A stretch of DNA of 38,143 nt from Comamonadaceae bacterium (GCA_947476465.1 CANJQN010000044.1:1-38143), one strand, 5' to 3'; shown: positions 23,630 to 33,326, counted from the stretch's first letter. Program-made: numbers and translations. The notes: a model not told the origin generated them from the sequence alone.

Positions 23630-24787
23630 ATGAAACGTCTTTTCCAGGCGCTGGCCGCGCCGTTGCTCGCATTGCTCTGCCTGTCGGCACAGGCCCAGGT
23701 TCCCCAGCCGCCTGAAATCGCGGCACGAAGCTACCTGCTGCTCGACGTCACGGCCAACCAGATTCTGGCCGGGCGCGAGATCGACACCCCGGTCGAGCCG
23801 GCGTCGCTGACCAAGCTGATGTCCGCCTACGTGGTGTTCGACGCCCTGCGCGCCAAGAAGCTCGACCTGAAGCAGGCGGTACCGGTTAGCGAGCGCGCCT
23901 GGAAAATGCCCGGATCCCGCATGTTCATCGATCCCAAGATGCGTGTCCCGGTCGAGGATCTGCTCAAGGGCATGATCATCCAGTCGGGCAACGATGCCAC
24001 GGTCGCCCTGGCCGAGGCCGTCGGCGGGAACGTCGAACGGTTTGTCCAGTTGATGAACGACCAGGCCAAGGCCTTGGGCATGAAATCGACGAGTTATCGC
24101 AATCCCGAGGGCTTGACCGAGTCCGGCCACACCACCACGGCGCGTGACCTCGGCATCCTGGCCGGCCGTCTGATGCGGGACTTTCCGGAGTACGTGGGCT
24201 ATTACGCCACCAGGAAGTACCGCTACGAAGGCACGCCGGCGGCCAACGACACCAACCGCAACCTGCTGCTGTTTCGCGACCCGACCGTCGACGGTCTCAA
24301 GACCGGCCATACGGCGGCGGCCGGTTACTGCATGGTGGCCACGGCCAGGCGCGATGTCCCGAACGTGGGCTCGCGCCGCCTGCTCTCGGTCGTGCTCGGC
24401 GCCGACAGCGAGAACGCCCGCGCCAACGAATCGCAGAAGCTGCTGAACTGGGGCTACACGGCGTTCGAAGCCGTGAAGCTGTTCGACGCCAACCAGGCGG
24501 TGGTCGCGCCAGATGTCTGGAAGGGCACGCAGCCCAAGGCCAAGCTGGGCCGCCCCGAGCCGATTGTCATTGCCGTGGCGGCCGGAACGGCGGCGCGCGT
24601 CAAGACGCAAGTCGTGCGCCCCGACCCGCTGGTTGCGCCGCTTGCCAAGGGGCAGTCGGTCGGCATGCTCAAGGTGACGGTGGCCGACCAGCCCTTGCTG
24701 GACGTGCCGCTGGTTGCTCTCGAAGCGGTGGCCGAGGCGGGTGTCCTGGGCCGTGCCTGGGACGCTGTGCGGCTCTGGATCAAGTAA
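23630..24787 (+). CDS. dacC: D-alanyl-D-alanine carboxypeptidase (PBP5/6 type)
   Basis: The enzyme removes the terminal D-Ala from peptidoglycan pentapeptides in the periplasm. The 385-residue product has a signal peptide (MKRLFQALAA then PLLALLCLSAQA) and the S11-family active-site motifs: SLTK with Ser59 and Lys62, SGN at 119-121, and KTG at 224-226. A C-terminal beta-rich domain and an amphipathic tail ending AWDAVRLWIK anchor it to the membrane. The exact paralogue name (dacA or dacC) is uncertain. Confidence 0.92.
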   Translation: MKRLFQALAAPLLALLCLSAQAQVPQPPEIAARSYLLLDVTANQILAGREIDTPVEPASLTKLMSAYVVFDALRAKKLDLKQAVPVSERAWKMPGSRMFIDPKMRVPVEDLLKGMIIQSGNDATVALAEAVGGNVERFVQLMNDQAKALGMKSTSYRNPEGLTESGHTTTARDLGILAGRLMRDFPEYVGYYATRKYRYEGTPAANDTNRNLLLFRDPTVDGLKTGHTAAAGYCMVATARRDVPNVGSRRLLSVVLGADSENARANESQKLLNWGYTAFEAVKLFDANQAVVAPDVWKGTQPKAKLGRPEPIVIAVAAGTAARVKTQVVRPDPLVAPLAKGQSVGMLKVTVADQPLLDVPLVALEAVAEAGVLGRAWDAVRLWIK

Positions 24788-24827
24788 AGCGTTTGGGCAG
24801 GTCCAGGCGACTTCTTGGTTTGCTGCA

Positions 24828-24856
24828 TTGCGGCACCCCATGTGCCCGGCTATACT
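24828..24856 (+). promoter_or_regulatory. Sigma-70 promoter of the str operon (rpsL)
   Basis: TTGCGG (24828-24833) and TATACT (24851-24856) are separated by 17 bases. Predicted start of transcription is near 24863, giving a leader of about 71 bases before rpsL. It lies 41 bases after the carboxypeptidase stop. Confidence 0.65.
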
Positions 24857-24865
24857 GGAGGGCTT

Positions 24866-24895
24866 TCCCGCTATTGGGGCGGGAGAAGCTTTTTT
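24866..24895 (+). other. 5' stem-loop and T-tract in the rpsL leader
   Basis: TCCCGC (24866-24871) pairs with GCGGGA (24879-24884); six Ts follow at 24890-24895. It resembles a terminator but begins only a few bases after the predicted transcript start, too early for normal termination of the promoter-derived RNA. It could stop read-through from the upstream gene, or protect the 5' end of the str mRNA. Confidence 0.5.
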
Positions 24896-24933
24896 GTGAT
24901 TTCACACATTTGCCAAACGTTTAGGGACGTTTA

Positions 24934-25311
24934 ATGCCAACCATCAATCAACTCGTGCGCCAGGGCCGGGAGGTCGAAAAGACCAAATCCAAGAGCCCGG
25001 CGATGCAAAACAGCCCGCAGCGCCGCGGTGTCTGCACCCGCGTCTACACCACCACGCCCAAGAAGCCGAACTCTGCGCTGCGCAAGGTCGCCAAGGTTCG
25101 CCTGACAAACGGCTTCGAGGTCATCTCGTATATCGGCGGCGAAGGCCACAACCTGCAGGAGCACTCGGTGGTGCTCGTGCGCGGCGGCCGCGTCAAGGAT
25201 CTGCCCGGTGTTCGCTACCACATCGTGCGCGGTTCGCTGGACCTGCAAGGCGTGAAAGACCGCAAGCAGTCGCGCTCCAAGTACGGCGCCAAGCGCCCGA
25301 AGAAGGCTTAA
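24934..25311 (+). CDS. rpsL: 30S ribosomal protein S12
   Basis: The 125-residue product contains TTTPKKPNSALRKVAKVRL and GGRVKDLPGVRYHIVRG, the two loops that touch the decoding centre. The lysines changed in streptomycin-resistant mutants (in PKKPNS and VKDLPG) are wild type. It is the first gene of the str operon, with a 174-base spacer before rpsG. Confidence 0.98.
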   Translation: MPTINQLVRQGREVEKTKSKSPAMQNSPQRRGVCTRVYTTTPKKPNSALRKVAKVRLTNGFEVISYIGGEGHNLQEHSVVLVRGGRVKDLPGVRYHIVRGSLDLQGVKDRKQSRSKYGAKRPKKA

Positions 25312-25485
25312 GCAGCCACTGCTGCAGCCCGTTCCCCCCGGTGCTGGTTCCGCCTTGGCAGGCAGACCCGGCGTAGTGACCCCAAGCAGGCATGTTGCCG
25401 CAGGGTCGAGTAAGTGAGGGTCCTGATGACTCTCGCGGCAGTCCCGAAACGGGAAGGCCAACTGAAGCAAATGAAGAGGTGAAAA
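25312..25485 (+). promoter_or_regulatory. rpsL-rpsG spacer, possible S7 control region
   Basis: The 174-base spacer is long for a ribosomal operon. GACCC (25378-25382 area) can pair with either of two GGGTC copies downstream, and GCCGC/GCGGC elements are present. In E. coli the rpsL-rpsG spacer is where S7 represses its own synthesis. A similar role here is inference; I cannot match the E. coli structure base by base. Confidence 0.35.
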
Positions 25486-25959
25486 ATGCCACGTCGTCGC
25501 GAAGTCCCTAAACGTGAAATCCTGCCGGATCCCAAGTTCGGCAATATTGAGCTCGCCAAGTTCATGAACGTCATCATGCAAGGCGGCAAGAAGGCGATTG
25601 CCGAGCGCATCGTCTACGGCGCGCTCGAGCAAATCGAGAAGAAGAACCCTGGCAAGGACCCGGTTGAAGCCTTCACCATGGCCATCAACAACGTCAAACC
25701 CATGGTCGAGGTCAAATCCCGCCGTGTCGGCGGCGCTAACTACCAGGTGCCTGTTGAAGTGCGCCCGATCCGTCGCCTGGCGCTGTCGATGCGCTGGATC
25801 AAGGAAGCCGCCAAGAAGCGCGGCGAGAAGTCCATGGCCATGCGTCTGGCCAACGAGCTGATGGAAGCCACCGAAGGCCGTGGCGGTGCCATGAAGAAGC
25901 GCGACGAAGTGCACCGCATGGCCGAGGCGAACAAGGCCTTCAGCCACTTCCGCTTCTAA
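25486..25959 (+). CDS. rpsG: 30S ribosomal protein S7
   Basis: The 157-residue product starts MPRRREVPKREILPDPKFG and includes GGANYQVPVEVRPIRRLAL. S7 nucleates the 30S head and lines the E site. Length 157 matches the shorter bacterial form. AGAGGTGAAAA precedes the ATG. fusA follows after 72 bases containing a strong hairpin. Confidence 0.98.
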   Translation: MPRRREVPKREILPDPKFGNIELAKFMNVIMQGGKKAIAERIVYGALEQIEKKNPGKDPVEAFTMAINNVKPMVEVKSRRVGGANYQVPVEVRPIRRLALSMRWIKEAAKKRGEKSMAMRLANELMEATEGRGGAMKKRDEVHRMAEANKAFSHFRF

Positions 25960-25981
25960 GAGCAACCCCTCCCCGGGAAAG

Positions 25982-26004
25982 CGGGCCCGCCACAAGCGGG
26001 CCCG
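25982..26004 (+). terminator. Nine-base-pair hairpin between rpsG and fusA
   Basis: CGGGCCCGC (25982-25990) pairs perfectly with GCGGGCCCG (25996-26004) around CACAA. The stem is entirely G-C and begins 23 bases after the rpsG stop. It is followed by AGTCCGTTTC, not a full T-tract. It could be a partial terminator or a processing site that sets EF-G output apart from S12/S7. Confidence 0.45.
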
Positions 26005-26031
26005 AGTCCGTTTCAACGAAAGACATTCATC

Positions 26032-28134
26032 ATGGCCCGCAATACGCCCATCGAGCGCTATCGCAACATCGGCATCTCGGCGCACATCGACGCCGGCAAG
26101 ACCACGACCACCGAGCGCATCCTGTTCTACACCGGCGTCAACCACAAGATCGGTGAAGTGCACGATGGCGCCGCGACCATGGACTGGATGGAGCAGGAGC
26201 AAGAGCGCGGCATCACGATCACGTCCGCCGCCACCACCTGCTTCTGGAAGGGCATGGATCTGTCCTACCCCGAGCATCGCTTCAACATCATCGACACCCC
26301 CGGCCACGTGGACTTCACCATCGAGGTGGAGCGTTCCATGCGCGTGCTCGACGGTGCGTGCATGGTGTATTGCGCCGTGGGTGGCGTGCAGCCGCAGTCC
26401 GAGACCGTCTGGCGCCAGGCCAACAAGTACAAGGTGCCCCGTCTGGCCTTCGTGAACAAGATGGACCGCACCGGCGCCAACTACTTCAAGGTCTATGACC
26501 AGATGCGCCTGCGCCTGAAGGCCACCCCCGTGCCGATCGTGATCCCGATCGGTGCCGAGGAAAGCTTCGTTGGCGTGGTCGACTTGATCAAGATGAAGGC
26601 CATCATCTGGGACGAGGCGTCCCAGGGCATGAAGTTCAACTACCAGGAAGTCCCGGCTGAGTTGCTCGAGTCGGCCAAGGAGTGGCGCGAGAAGATGATG
26701 GAGGCGGCTGCCGAGGCGAGTGAAGAGCTGATGAACAAGTACCTCGAAGAGGGCAACCTGACCGAGGCCGAGATCATGCACGGCATCCGCACCCGCACCA
26801 TCGCGTCCGAGATCCAGCCGATGCTGTGCGGCAGCGCCTTCAAGAACAAGGGCGTTCAGCGCATGCTTGACGCGGTGATCGACTTCCTGCCCTCCCCGGT
26901 GGACATCCCGCCGGTCACCGGTACCGACGACGACGAGCAGCCCACCAGCCGTAAGGCCGATGACAAAGAAAAGTTCGCGGCGCTGGCGTTCAAGCTGATG
27001 ACCGACCCGTTCGTTGGCCAGCTGACCTTCGTGCGCGTGTACTCGGGTGTGTTGTCCAAGGGCGACACTGTCTACAACGCGGTGCGCGGCAAGAAGGAGC
27101 GTATCGGCCGGATCGTGCAGATGCACGCCAACAACCGCCTGGAGGTCGACGAGATCCGCGCTGGCGACATCGCTGCGTGCGTGGGCCTCAAGGACGTTAC
27201 CACCGGCGAGACGCTATGCGACCCAAGCGCCGTCGTGACCCTCGAACGCATGATCTTCCCCGAGCCCGTGATCGCACAGGCCGTGGAGCCCAAGACCAAG
27301 GCCGACCAGGAAAAGATGGGCATTGCCCTGAACCGCCTGGCTCAGGAAGATCCGTCGTTCCGTGTCCGCACCGACGAAGAATCCGGCCAGACCATCATCG
27401 CCGGCATGGGCGAGCTGCACCTGGAAATCATCGTCGACCGCATGAAGCGCGAGTTCGGTGTGGAAGCCAACGTCGGCAAGCCGCAGGTGGCTTACCGCGA
27501 GACCATCCGCAAGACCGTCGAGGAAGCCGAAGGCAAGTTCGTGCGCCAGTCCGGTGGCAAGGGCCAGTACGGCCACGTCGTGCTCAAGCTCGAGCCCAAC
27601 GAACCCGGCAAGGGCATCGAATTTATCGACGCCATCAAGGGTGGCGTGGTGCCGCGCGAGTACATTCCCGCGGTTGAGAAGGGCATCAACGAAGCCGTCA
27701 CCCAGGGCGTGCTGGCCGGCTACCCGGTGGTCGATGTCAAGGTGACGCTGCACTTTGGCTCCTACCACGACGTGGACTCGAACGAGTTGGCGTTCAAGAT
27801 GGCCGCCATCTTCGGTTTCAAGGAAGGCGCCCGCAAGGCCAGCCCGGTCATTCTCGAGCCGATGATGTCGGTCGAGGTCGAGACGCCCGAGGACTACGCC
27901 GGCAATGTGATGGGCGATCTGTCCTCGCGGCGCGGCATGGTGCAGGGTATGGACGACATGGTGGGCGGCGGCAAGGCCATCAAGGCCGAGGTTCCGCTGT
28001 CCGAGATGTTCGGCTACTCCACCACGCTGCGCTCGATGTCGCAAGGCCGCGCCACCTACACAATGGAGTTCAAGCACTACGCCGAAGCTCCCCGTAACGT
28101 GGCCGAGGCCATCGTGGCAGCCCGGGCAAAGTAA
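26032..28134 (+). CDS. fusA: Elongation factor G
   Basis: EF-G drives ribosomal translocation and, with RRF, ribosome recycling. The 700-residue product has the GTPase motifs AHIDAGKT (17-24), DTPGHVDF and NKMDRTGAN, and later domains with PQVAYRETIRK and SGGKGQYGHVVL. The C-terminal GRATYTMEFKHYAEAP is typical. Length is normal for the bacterial form. Repeat copy B begins directly after its TAA, before tuf. Confidence 0.98.
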   Translation: MARNTPIERYRNIGISAHIDAGKTTTTERILFYTGVNHKIGEVHDGAATMDWMEQEQERGITITSAATTCFWKGMDLSYPEHRFNIIDTPGHVDFTIEVERSMRVLDGACMVYCAVGGVQPQSETVWRQANKYKVPRLAFVNKMDRTGANYFKVYDQMRLRLKATPVPIVIPIGAEESFVGVVDLIKMKAIIWDEASQGMKFNYQEVPAELLESAKEWREKMMEAAAEASEELMNKYLEEGNLTEAEIMHGIRTRTIASEIQPMLCGSAFKNKGVQRMLDAVIDFLPSPVDIPPVTGTDDDEQPTSRKADDKEKFAALAFKLMTDPFVGQLTFVRVYSGVLSKGDTVYNAVRGKKERIGRIVQMHANNRLEVDEIRAGDIAACVGLKDVTTGETLCDPSAVVTLERMIFPEPVIAQAVEPKTKADQEKMGIALNRLAQEDPSFRVRTDEESGQTIIAGMGELHLEIIVDRMKREFGVEANVGKPQVAYRETIRKTVEEAEGKFVRQSGGKGQYGHVVLKLEPNEPGKGIEFIDAIKGGVVPREYIPAVEKGINEAVTQGVLAGYPVVDVKVTLHFGSYHDVDSNELAFKMAAIFGFKEGARKASPVILEPMMSVEVETPEDYAGNVMGDLSSRRGMVQGMDDMVGGGKAIKAEVPLSEMFGYSTTLRSMSQGRATYTMEFKHYAEAPRNVAEAIVAARAK

Positions 28135-28212
28135 GCCCACCCCCGAAGCGGCTCACTGCGTGTAGCCGCCTCCCCCTCAAGGGGCGCCCCAGCGGCCCGG
28201 CAGAGCCGGTTC
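28135..28212 (+). repeat. Stop-adjacent triple-hairpin repeat, copy B (after fusA)
   Basis: Immediately after the fusA TAA comes GCCCACCCCCGAAG, identical to copy A for 14 bases. The first hairpin differs: GCGGCT...AGCCGC with a ten-base loop instead of the TTC loop, so the stem is kept with different sequence. Then come CCCC-TCAA-GGGG and CCGGC-AGA-GCCGG, ending GGTTC. The element occupies 78 of the 201 bases between fusA and tuf. The remaining 123 bases hold the tuf leader with TTGGAGAATTGAG before the ATG. Confidence 0.85.
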
Positions 28213-28335
28213 AGCGGGGCCTGGAAGGGATCTCTGTCTTCGGCGCCACTTGTGTGGTTGGCCCGCTGCCCGTGGCGAGGCCTTTGCCGGAGACGTTAAA
28301 CAGACACGGGTATTGTTCTTTGGAGAATTGAGAAA

Positions 28336-29526
<1,191 letters not shown>

Positions 29527-29635
29527 TTGAAATTTTCCAAACGAGTCGTGCGAGCAATGCCAATGCCAACGCCGCGTGACTTGTTTGGATTGGATGGGCG
29601 TTGCGAGCGCAGGCAGGTCGGGTTCAACGCGCGCA

Positions 29636-29653
29636 GCCGTACTCCAGTACGGC
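29636..29653 (+). repeat. Perfect hairpin between tuf and tRNA-Trp
   Basis: GCCGTACT (29636-29643) pairs with AGTACGGC (29646-29653) with only two bases between arms. It sits in the 178-base tuf-trnW spacer, 109 bases after the tuf stop. No T-tract follows. The surrounding stretch (about 29590-29700) has a repeat-like look and I suspect a dispersed element, but there is no second copy in this window. Confidence 0.55.
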
Positions 29654-29704
29654 GAGCACGATGAGCCCGAGATGCCAAGCGCAGCAGCCCAGCCAACCAA
29701 ACGA

Positions 29705-29780
29705 AGGGGTATAGCTCAATTGGCAGAGCGTCGGTCTCCAAAACCGAAGGTTGTAGGTTCGATTCCTACTGCCCCTGCCA
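29705..29780 (+). tRNA. tRNA-Trp (anticodon CCA)
   Basis: The 76-base cloverleaf has acceptor arm AGGGGTA/TGCCCCT, D arm GCTC/GAGC, anticodon CCA at 29738-29740 in loop CTCCAAA, T loop TTCGATT, discriminator G and an encoded CCA end. Its place between tuf and secE is common in bacteria. It probably belongs to the tuf-trnW transcript and is freed by processing. Confidence 0.97.
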
Positions 29781-29823
29781 CCTGAGTGGCACCTCCGGCC
29801 CGTCGCAGACGGTCCAAAGTTCA

Positions 29824-29864
29824 ACCCGCCGCGTCCCGGCGGGTTTGGCACCTTCAAGGTGCCG
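29824..29864 (+). terminator. Two hairpins between tRNA-Trp and secE
   Basis: AACCCGCC (29824-29831) pairs with GGCGGGTT (29839-29846), then GGCACC (29848-29853) pairs with GGTGCC (29859-29864) around TTCAA. The first resembles a tRNA terminator with a very short T run. secE starts 28 bases after the second. Partial termination here would separate tRNA/tuf output from secE-nusG. Confidence 0.5.
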
Positions 29865-29892
29865 CGGAAATTGAAAGCAGGAATCCGCCTTC

Positions 29893-30273
29893 ATGGCCAC
29901 TTCTCAAGTTGAAACCGTCACCACAGGTGCCGAAAAAGCCAAGCTGGCCGCCGCGATTGTGCTGGTGGTGGCGGGGCTCGCCGGCTTTTACCTGCTGACC
30001 CGTCAAGGTCAGCTGGTGCAGTGGGGCGTGCTGCTGCTGGGCCTGATCGCCGCCGCCGGCCTGTTCTTCACCGCGGAAACAGGCAAGCAGCTGGCCTCGT
30101 TCGGCAGCGATGCCTGGCGCGAAGTCAAGAAGGTGGTGTGGCCGACCCGCAAGGAGTCGATCCAGGTGACCGTCTATGTGTTCGGCTTCGTTCTGGTCAT
30201 GGCCATCTTCCTGTGGGCGACCGACAAGACGATCGAGTGGGTCTTCTACGACCTCATCCTGCGCTGGAGATAA
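29893..30273 (+). CDS. secE: Preprotein translocase subunit SecE
   Basis: SecE clamps SecY in the inner-membrane translocon. The 126-residue product has three predicted membrane segments (about 19-37, 42-60 and 95-115) like E. coli SecE. The essential cytoplasmic amphipathic helix and third segment include REVKKVVWPTRKESIQVT, the family signature. A weak ribosome binding site (AGCAGGAA) precedes the ATG. nusG starts two bases after the stop. Confidence 0.96.
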   Translation: MATSQVETVTTGAEKAKLAAAIVLVVAGLAGFYLLTRQGQLVQWGVLLLGLIAAAGLFFTAETGKQLASFGSDAWREVKKVVWPTRKESIQVTVYVFGFVLVMAIFLWATDKTIEWVFYDLILRWR

Positions 30274-30275
30274 GC

Positions 30276-30875
30276 ATGAGCGAGATAGACATCCCTCAGG
30301 CTGGTTCGCAGGAGCCCGCCCCCCCCGCCAAGCCGGTCAACCCTGACCTGCGTTGGTATGTCGTCCATGCCTATTCGGGCATGGAAAAGGCCGTCGAACG
30401 CAACATCCGCGAGCGCATCCTGCGCGCGGGCATGCAAGACAAGTTCGGCGAGATCCTGGTGCCTACCGAAGAGGTGGTCGAGATCAAGAACGGCCAGAAG
30501 CGCACCTCCGAGCGCCGCTTCTACCCGGGCTATGTCCTGGTTCAGATGGTCATGAACGACAACACTTGGCATCTGGTCAAGCACACCAACAAGGTCACCG
30601 GCTTTGTCGGCGGCGCCAAGAACCGGCCGTCGCCGATCTCCGATGAAGAGGTCGCCAAGATCCTCGGACAGATGGTCGAGGGCGTCGAGAAGCCGCGCCA
30701 CAAGGTGGAGTTCGTTGTCGGCGAATACGTTCGCGTCAAGGACGGCCCCTTTACCGACTTCAACGGCACGGTCGACGAAGTCAACTACGAAAAGAGCAAG
30801 GTCCGCGTGTCGGTCACGATCTTCGGTCGTGCCACGCCCGTGGAACTCGAATTCAGCCAGATCGAAAAGACCTGA
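30276..30875 (+). CDS. nusG: Transcription termination/antitermination factor NusG
   Basis: NusG binds RNA polymerase, reduces pausing, and links to Rho or S10. The 199-residue product has a Pro-rich N-terminal extension, the NGN domain (WYVVHAYSGMEKAVERNI) and a C-terminal KOW domain (GEYVRVKDGPFTDFNGTVDE). The end VELEFSQIEK is standard. ATG 30276, two bases after secE, gives the family length. Confidence 0.97.
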   Translation: MSEIDIPQAGSQEPAPPAKPVNPDLRWYVVHAYSGMEKAVERNIRERILRAGMQDKFGEILVPTEEVVEIKNGQKRTSERRFYPGYVLVQMVMNDNTWHLVKHTNKVTGFVGGAKNRPSPISDEEVAKILGQMVEGVEKPRHKVEFVVGEYVRVKDGPFTDFNGTVDEVNYEKSKVRVSVTIFGRATPVELEFSQIEKT

Positions 30876-30894
30876 CGATGCGATCCGCGCTTCA

Positions 30895-30926
30895 CGACTC
30901 GGCGCGGGTTTGAAACCAGCGAGTCG
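30895..30926 (+). promoter_or_regulatory. Candidate L1-responsive leader hairpin before rplK
   Basis: CGACTCG (30895-30901) pairs with CGAGTCG (30920-30926), and inside it GGTT pairs with AACC around TGA. It lies in the 112-base nusG-rplK spacer, 61 bases before rplK. In E. coli L1 represses rplK-rplA by binding the rplK leader, so this is the natural place for such a site. The match to the L1 target is not proven by eye. Confidence 0.35.
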
Positions 30927-30987
30927 CCAACCCCGGGGAGCCCAGGCCCAAGGCCCAGGCGTTTGTACCCGCAAGGAGTAAGAAACC

Positions 30988-31419
30988 ATGGCGAAAAAAA
31001 TCGTCGGTTTTGTCAAGCTGCAAGTGCCAGCAGGCAAGGCCAATCCCTCGCCCCCGATCGGCCCTGCGCTCGGTCAGCGTGGCTTGAACATCATGGAGTT
31101 CTGCAAGGCGTTCAACGCCCAGACCCAGGGCGTCGAGCCCGGTCTGCCGCTGCCGGTGGTGATCACCGCCTACGCGGACAAGAGCTTCACCTTCATCATC
31201 AAGACGCCCCCGGCGACGACCCTCATCAAGAAGGCCATCAAGCTGGACAAGGGTTCGCCCAAGCCTCACAGCGACAAGGTCGGCAAGATCACCCGGGCTC
31301 AGCTCGAAGAGATCGCCAAGACCAAGATGAAGGACATGAATGCCGCCAGTGTCGACGCCGCCGTGCGTACGCTGGCCGGCTCCGCCCGCTCGATGGGCGT
31401 GACCGTGGAGGGTCTGTAA
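30988..31419 (+). CDS. rplK: 50S ribosomal protein L11
   Basis: The 143-residue product contains QVPAGKANPSPPIGPALGQR and ends SARSMGVTVEGL. L11 forms the stalk base with the GTPase-associated centre of 23S rRNA and is the target region of thiostrepton. The Pro-rich loop is wild type. CAAGGAGT precedes the ATG. rplA begins at the very next base after the stop. Confidence 0.98.
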   Translation: MAKKIVGFVKLQVPAGKANPSPPIGPALGQRGLNIMEFCKAFNAQTQGVEPGLPLPVVITAYADKSFTFIIKTPPATTLIKKAIKLDKGSPKPHSDKVGKITRAQLEEIAKTKMKDMNAASVDAAVRTLAGSARSMGVTVEGL

Positions 31420-32112
31420 ATGCCGTTGACCAAGAAGCAAAAGACCCAGCAGGGCAAGATCGACAGCAACAAGCTGTACGCGCTGTCCGACGCGCTGGCG
31501 CTCGTCAAGGAGTTCGCCACCGCCAAGTTCGATGAGTCCATCGACGTGGCCGTGCAGCTGGGCATCGATGCCAAGAAGTCCGACCAGGTCGTACGCGGCG
31601 CGGTCGTGATGCCTCACGGCACCGGCAAGACCAAGCGCGTGGCCGTGTTCGCCCAGGGTGCCAAGGCTGATGAAGCCCGGGCCGCTGGCGCCGACATCGT
31701 CGGCATGGACGACCTGGCTGCCCGCGTCAAGGCTGGCGACATGCCCTTCGACGTGGTGATCGCAGCCCCCGACGCCATGCGCGTGGTCGGCACGCTCGGC
31801 CAGATCCTCGGCCCGCGCGGCCTGATGCCCAACCCCAAGGTTGGCACCGTGACCCCCGATGTCGCCACCGCCGTCAAGAACGCCAAGGCTGGCCAGGTCC
31901 AGTTCCGCGTCGACAAGGCCGGCATCATCCATGGCACCATCGGCCGTCGCTCGTTCGACGCCGACAAGCTCCAGGGCAACCTGGCGGCGCTGATCGACGC
32001 ACTGACCAAGTCCAAGCCGGCGACGTCCAAGGGCGTTTTCCTGCGCAAGGTGGCGGTCTCGTCGACCATGGGAGTGGGCGTGCGCGTGGACACCCAGACC
32101 ATCTCAGCGTAA
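31420..32112 (+). CDS. rplA: 50S ribosomal protein L1
   Basis: The 230-residue product has the L1 core (FDESIDVAVQLGIDAKKSDQ) and GPRGLMPNPKVGTVTPDVA, the family signature. L1 forms the mobile stalk that handles E-site tRNA and is the usual repressor of rplK-rplA. The start is fused directly to the rplK stop, so translation is coupled. Confidence 0.98.
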   Translation: MPLTKKQKTQQGKIDSNKLYALSDALALVKEFATAKFDESIDVAVQLGIDAKKSDQVVRGAVVMPHGTGKTKRVAVFAQGAKADEARAAGADIVGMDDLAARVKAGDMPFDVVIAAPDAMRVVGTLGQILGPRGLMPNPKVGTVTPDVATAVKNAKAGQVQFRVDKAGIIHGTIGRRSFDADKLQGNLAALIDALTKSKPATSKGVFLRKVAVSSTMGVGVRVDTQTISA

Positions 32113-32189
32113 TTGCGAGAAGAAATTCCAGGCGCACCGCGAGGGGCGCAGGGTGTGGTGGGCTGCCGGGGCATGACCCGGAAACGGGG

Positions 32190-32275
32190 CAAGACCCGGC
32201 AGGCCATCAAAGACCGTTGGTGTGCACGCGAGTGCGCTTAATCAGTGAAAGCCAACGCAGATGGCGATCCCGCTG
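32190..32275 (+). ncRNA. L10 leader (ribosomal protein L10-L7/L12 autoregulation)
   Basis: The 256-base gap between rplA and rplJ contains the conserved blocks of the L10 leader: AAAGACCGTTGGTG (from 32209), CTTAATC (32237-32243) and GCCAACGCAGATGG (32251-32264). CGTTGG pairs with CCAACG to form the stem that binds the L10(L12)4 complex. Family knowledge: the complex represses rplJ translation by binding this structure. Boundaries are approximate; the upstream part to 32150 may form the adjoining helix. Confidence 0.8.
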
Positions 32276-32368
32276 AAGATGGATTTGAGAATTTCCAAAA
32301 CAGTTGGTCGCTGCAAGTAAGGCGCGCCGGAAGGTTCCGACCCGACGGCGCATTTGAAGGAGTAGACC

Positions 32369-32905
32369 TTGAGTCTGAATCGCAGTGAGAAGCAAGCGGT
32401 CATTGAAGAAGTGACCGGACTCGCCGCTAAAGCTCAAACGCTGGTGATAGCGGAATACCGCGGCATCACGGTCGCCGACATGACGAAACTGCGCAACGAC
32501 GCGCGCAGCAAGGGCGTGACCCTGAGTGTTCTGAAGAACACCCTGGCTCGCCGTGCTGTGGCCGGAAGCAGCTTCGACGTGGTGGCAGACCAGATGACCG
32601 GACCGCTCATCTACGGCTTCTCCGTGGACGCTGTGGCCGCCGCCAAGGTGGTGGCCGACTTCGCGAAGACCAACGACAAGCTGGTCATTCGCGCGGGCGC
32701 GTTCGCGGGCAAGGCCCTGGATGTCAACGGCGTCAAGCAGCTGGCGAACATTCCCTCCAAAGAGGTTCTGCTGGCGCAGCTTTGCGGCCTGCTCATGTCG
32801 CCCATCTCCCGCACCGCGGTGGTGCTGGGCGCCCTGGCAGCCAAGAAAGGCGAGGGCGCAGCCGCCCCAGCCGAAGCGCCCGAGGCGGAAGCTGCCGCTG
32901 CGTAA
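32369..32905 (+). CDS. rplJ: 50S ribosomal protein L10
   Basis: The 178-residue product starts MSLNRSEKQAVIEEVTGLAA and includes VIAEYRGITVADMTKLR. L10 anchors L7/L12 dimers to the stalk base. The start codon is TTG, preceded by AAGGAG; no ATG at the right place exists. A TTG start may keep L10 low relative to L7/L12. The C-terminus is Ala/Glu-rich. Confidence 0.96.
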   Translation: MSLNRSEKQAVIEEVTGLAAKAQTLVIAEYRGITVADMTKLRNDARSKGVTLSVLKNTLARRAVAGSSFDVVADQMTGPLIYGFSVDAVAAAKVVADFAKTNDKLVIRAGAFAGKALDVNGVKQLANIPSKEVLLAQLCGLLMSPISRTAVVLGALAAKKGEGAAAPAEAPEAEAAAA

Positions 32906-32951
32906 CCCGCGCACGGCCCGTTCTTCACATCAATTGTTTTAGGAAATCAAA

Positions 32952-33324
<373 letters not shown>

Positions 33325-33326
<2 letters not shown>

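Noticed and set aside
24866..24895. Intrinsic terminator of the str operon's own transcript
   Set aside because: It starts only a few bases after the predicted promoter start, too early for a nascent RNA hairpin to end transcription.
24931..27126. A 731-residue open frame on the minus strand opposite rpsL-rpsG-fusA
   Set aside because: Antisense to three certain genes; His/Asp/Leu-rich shadow protein with no family resemblance.
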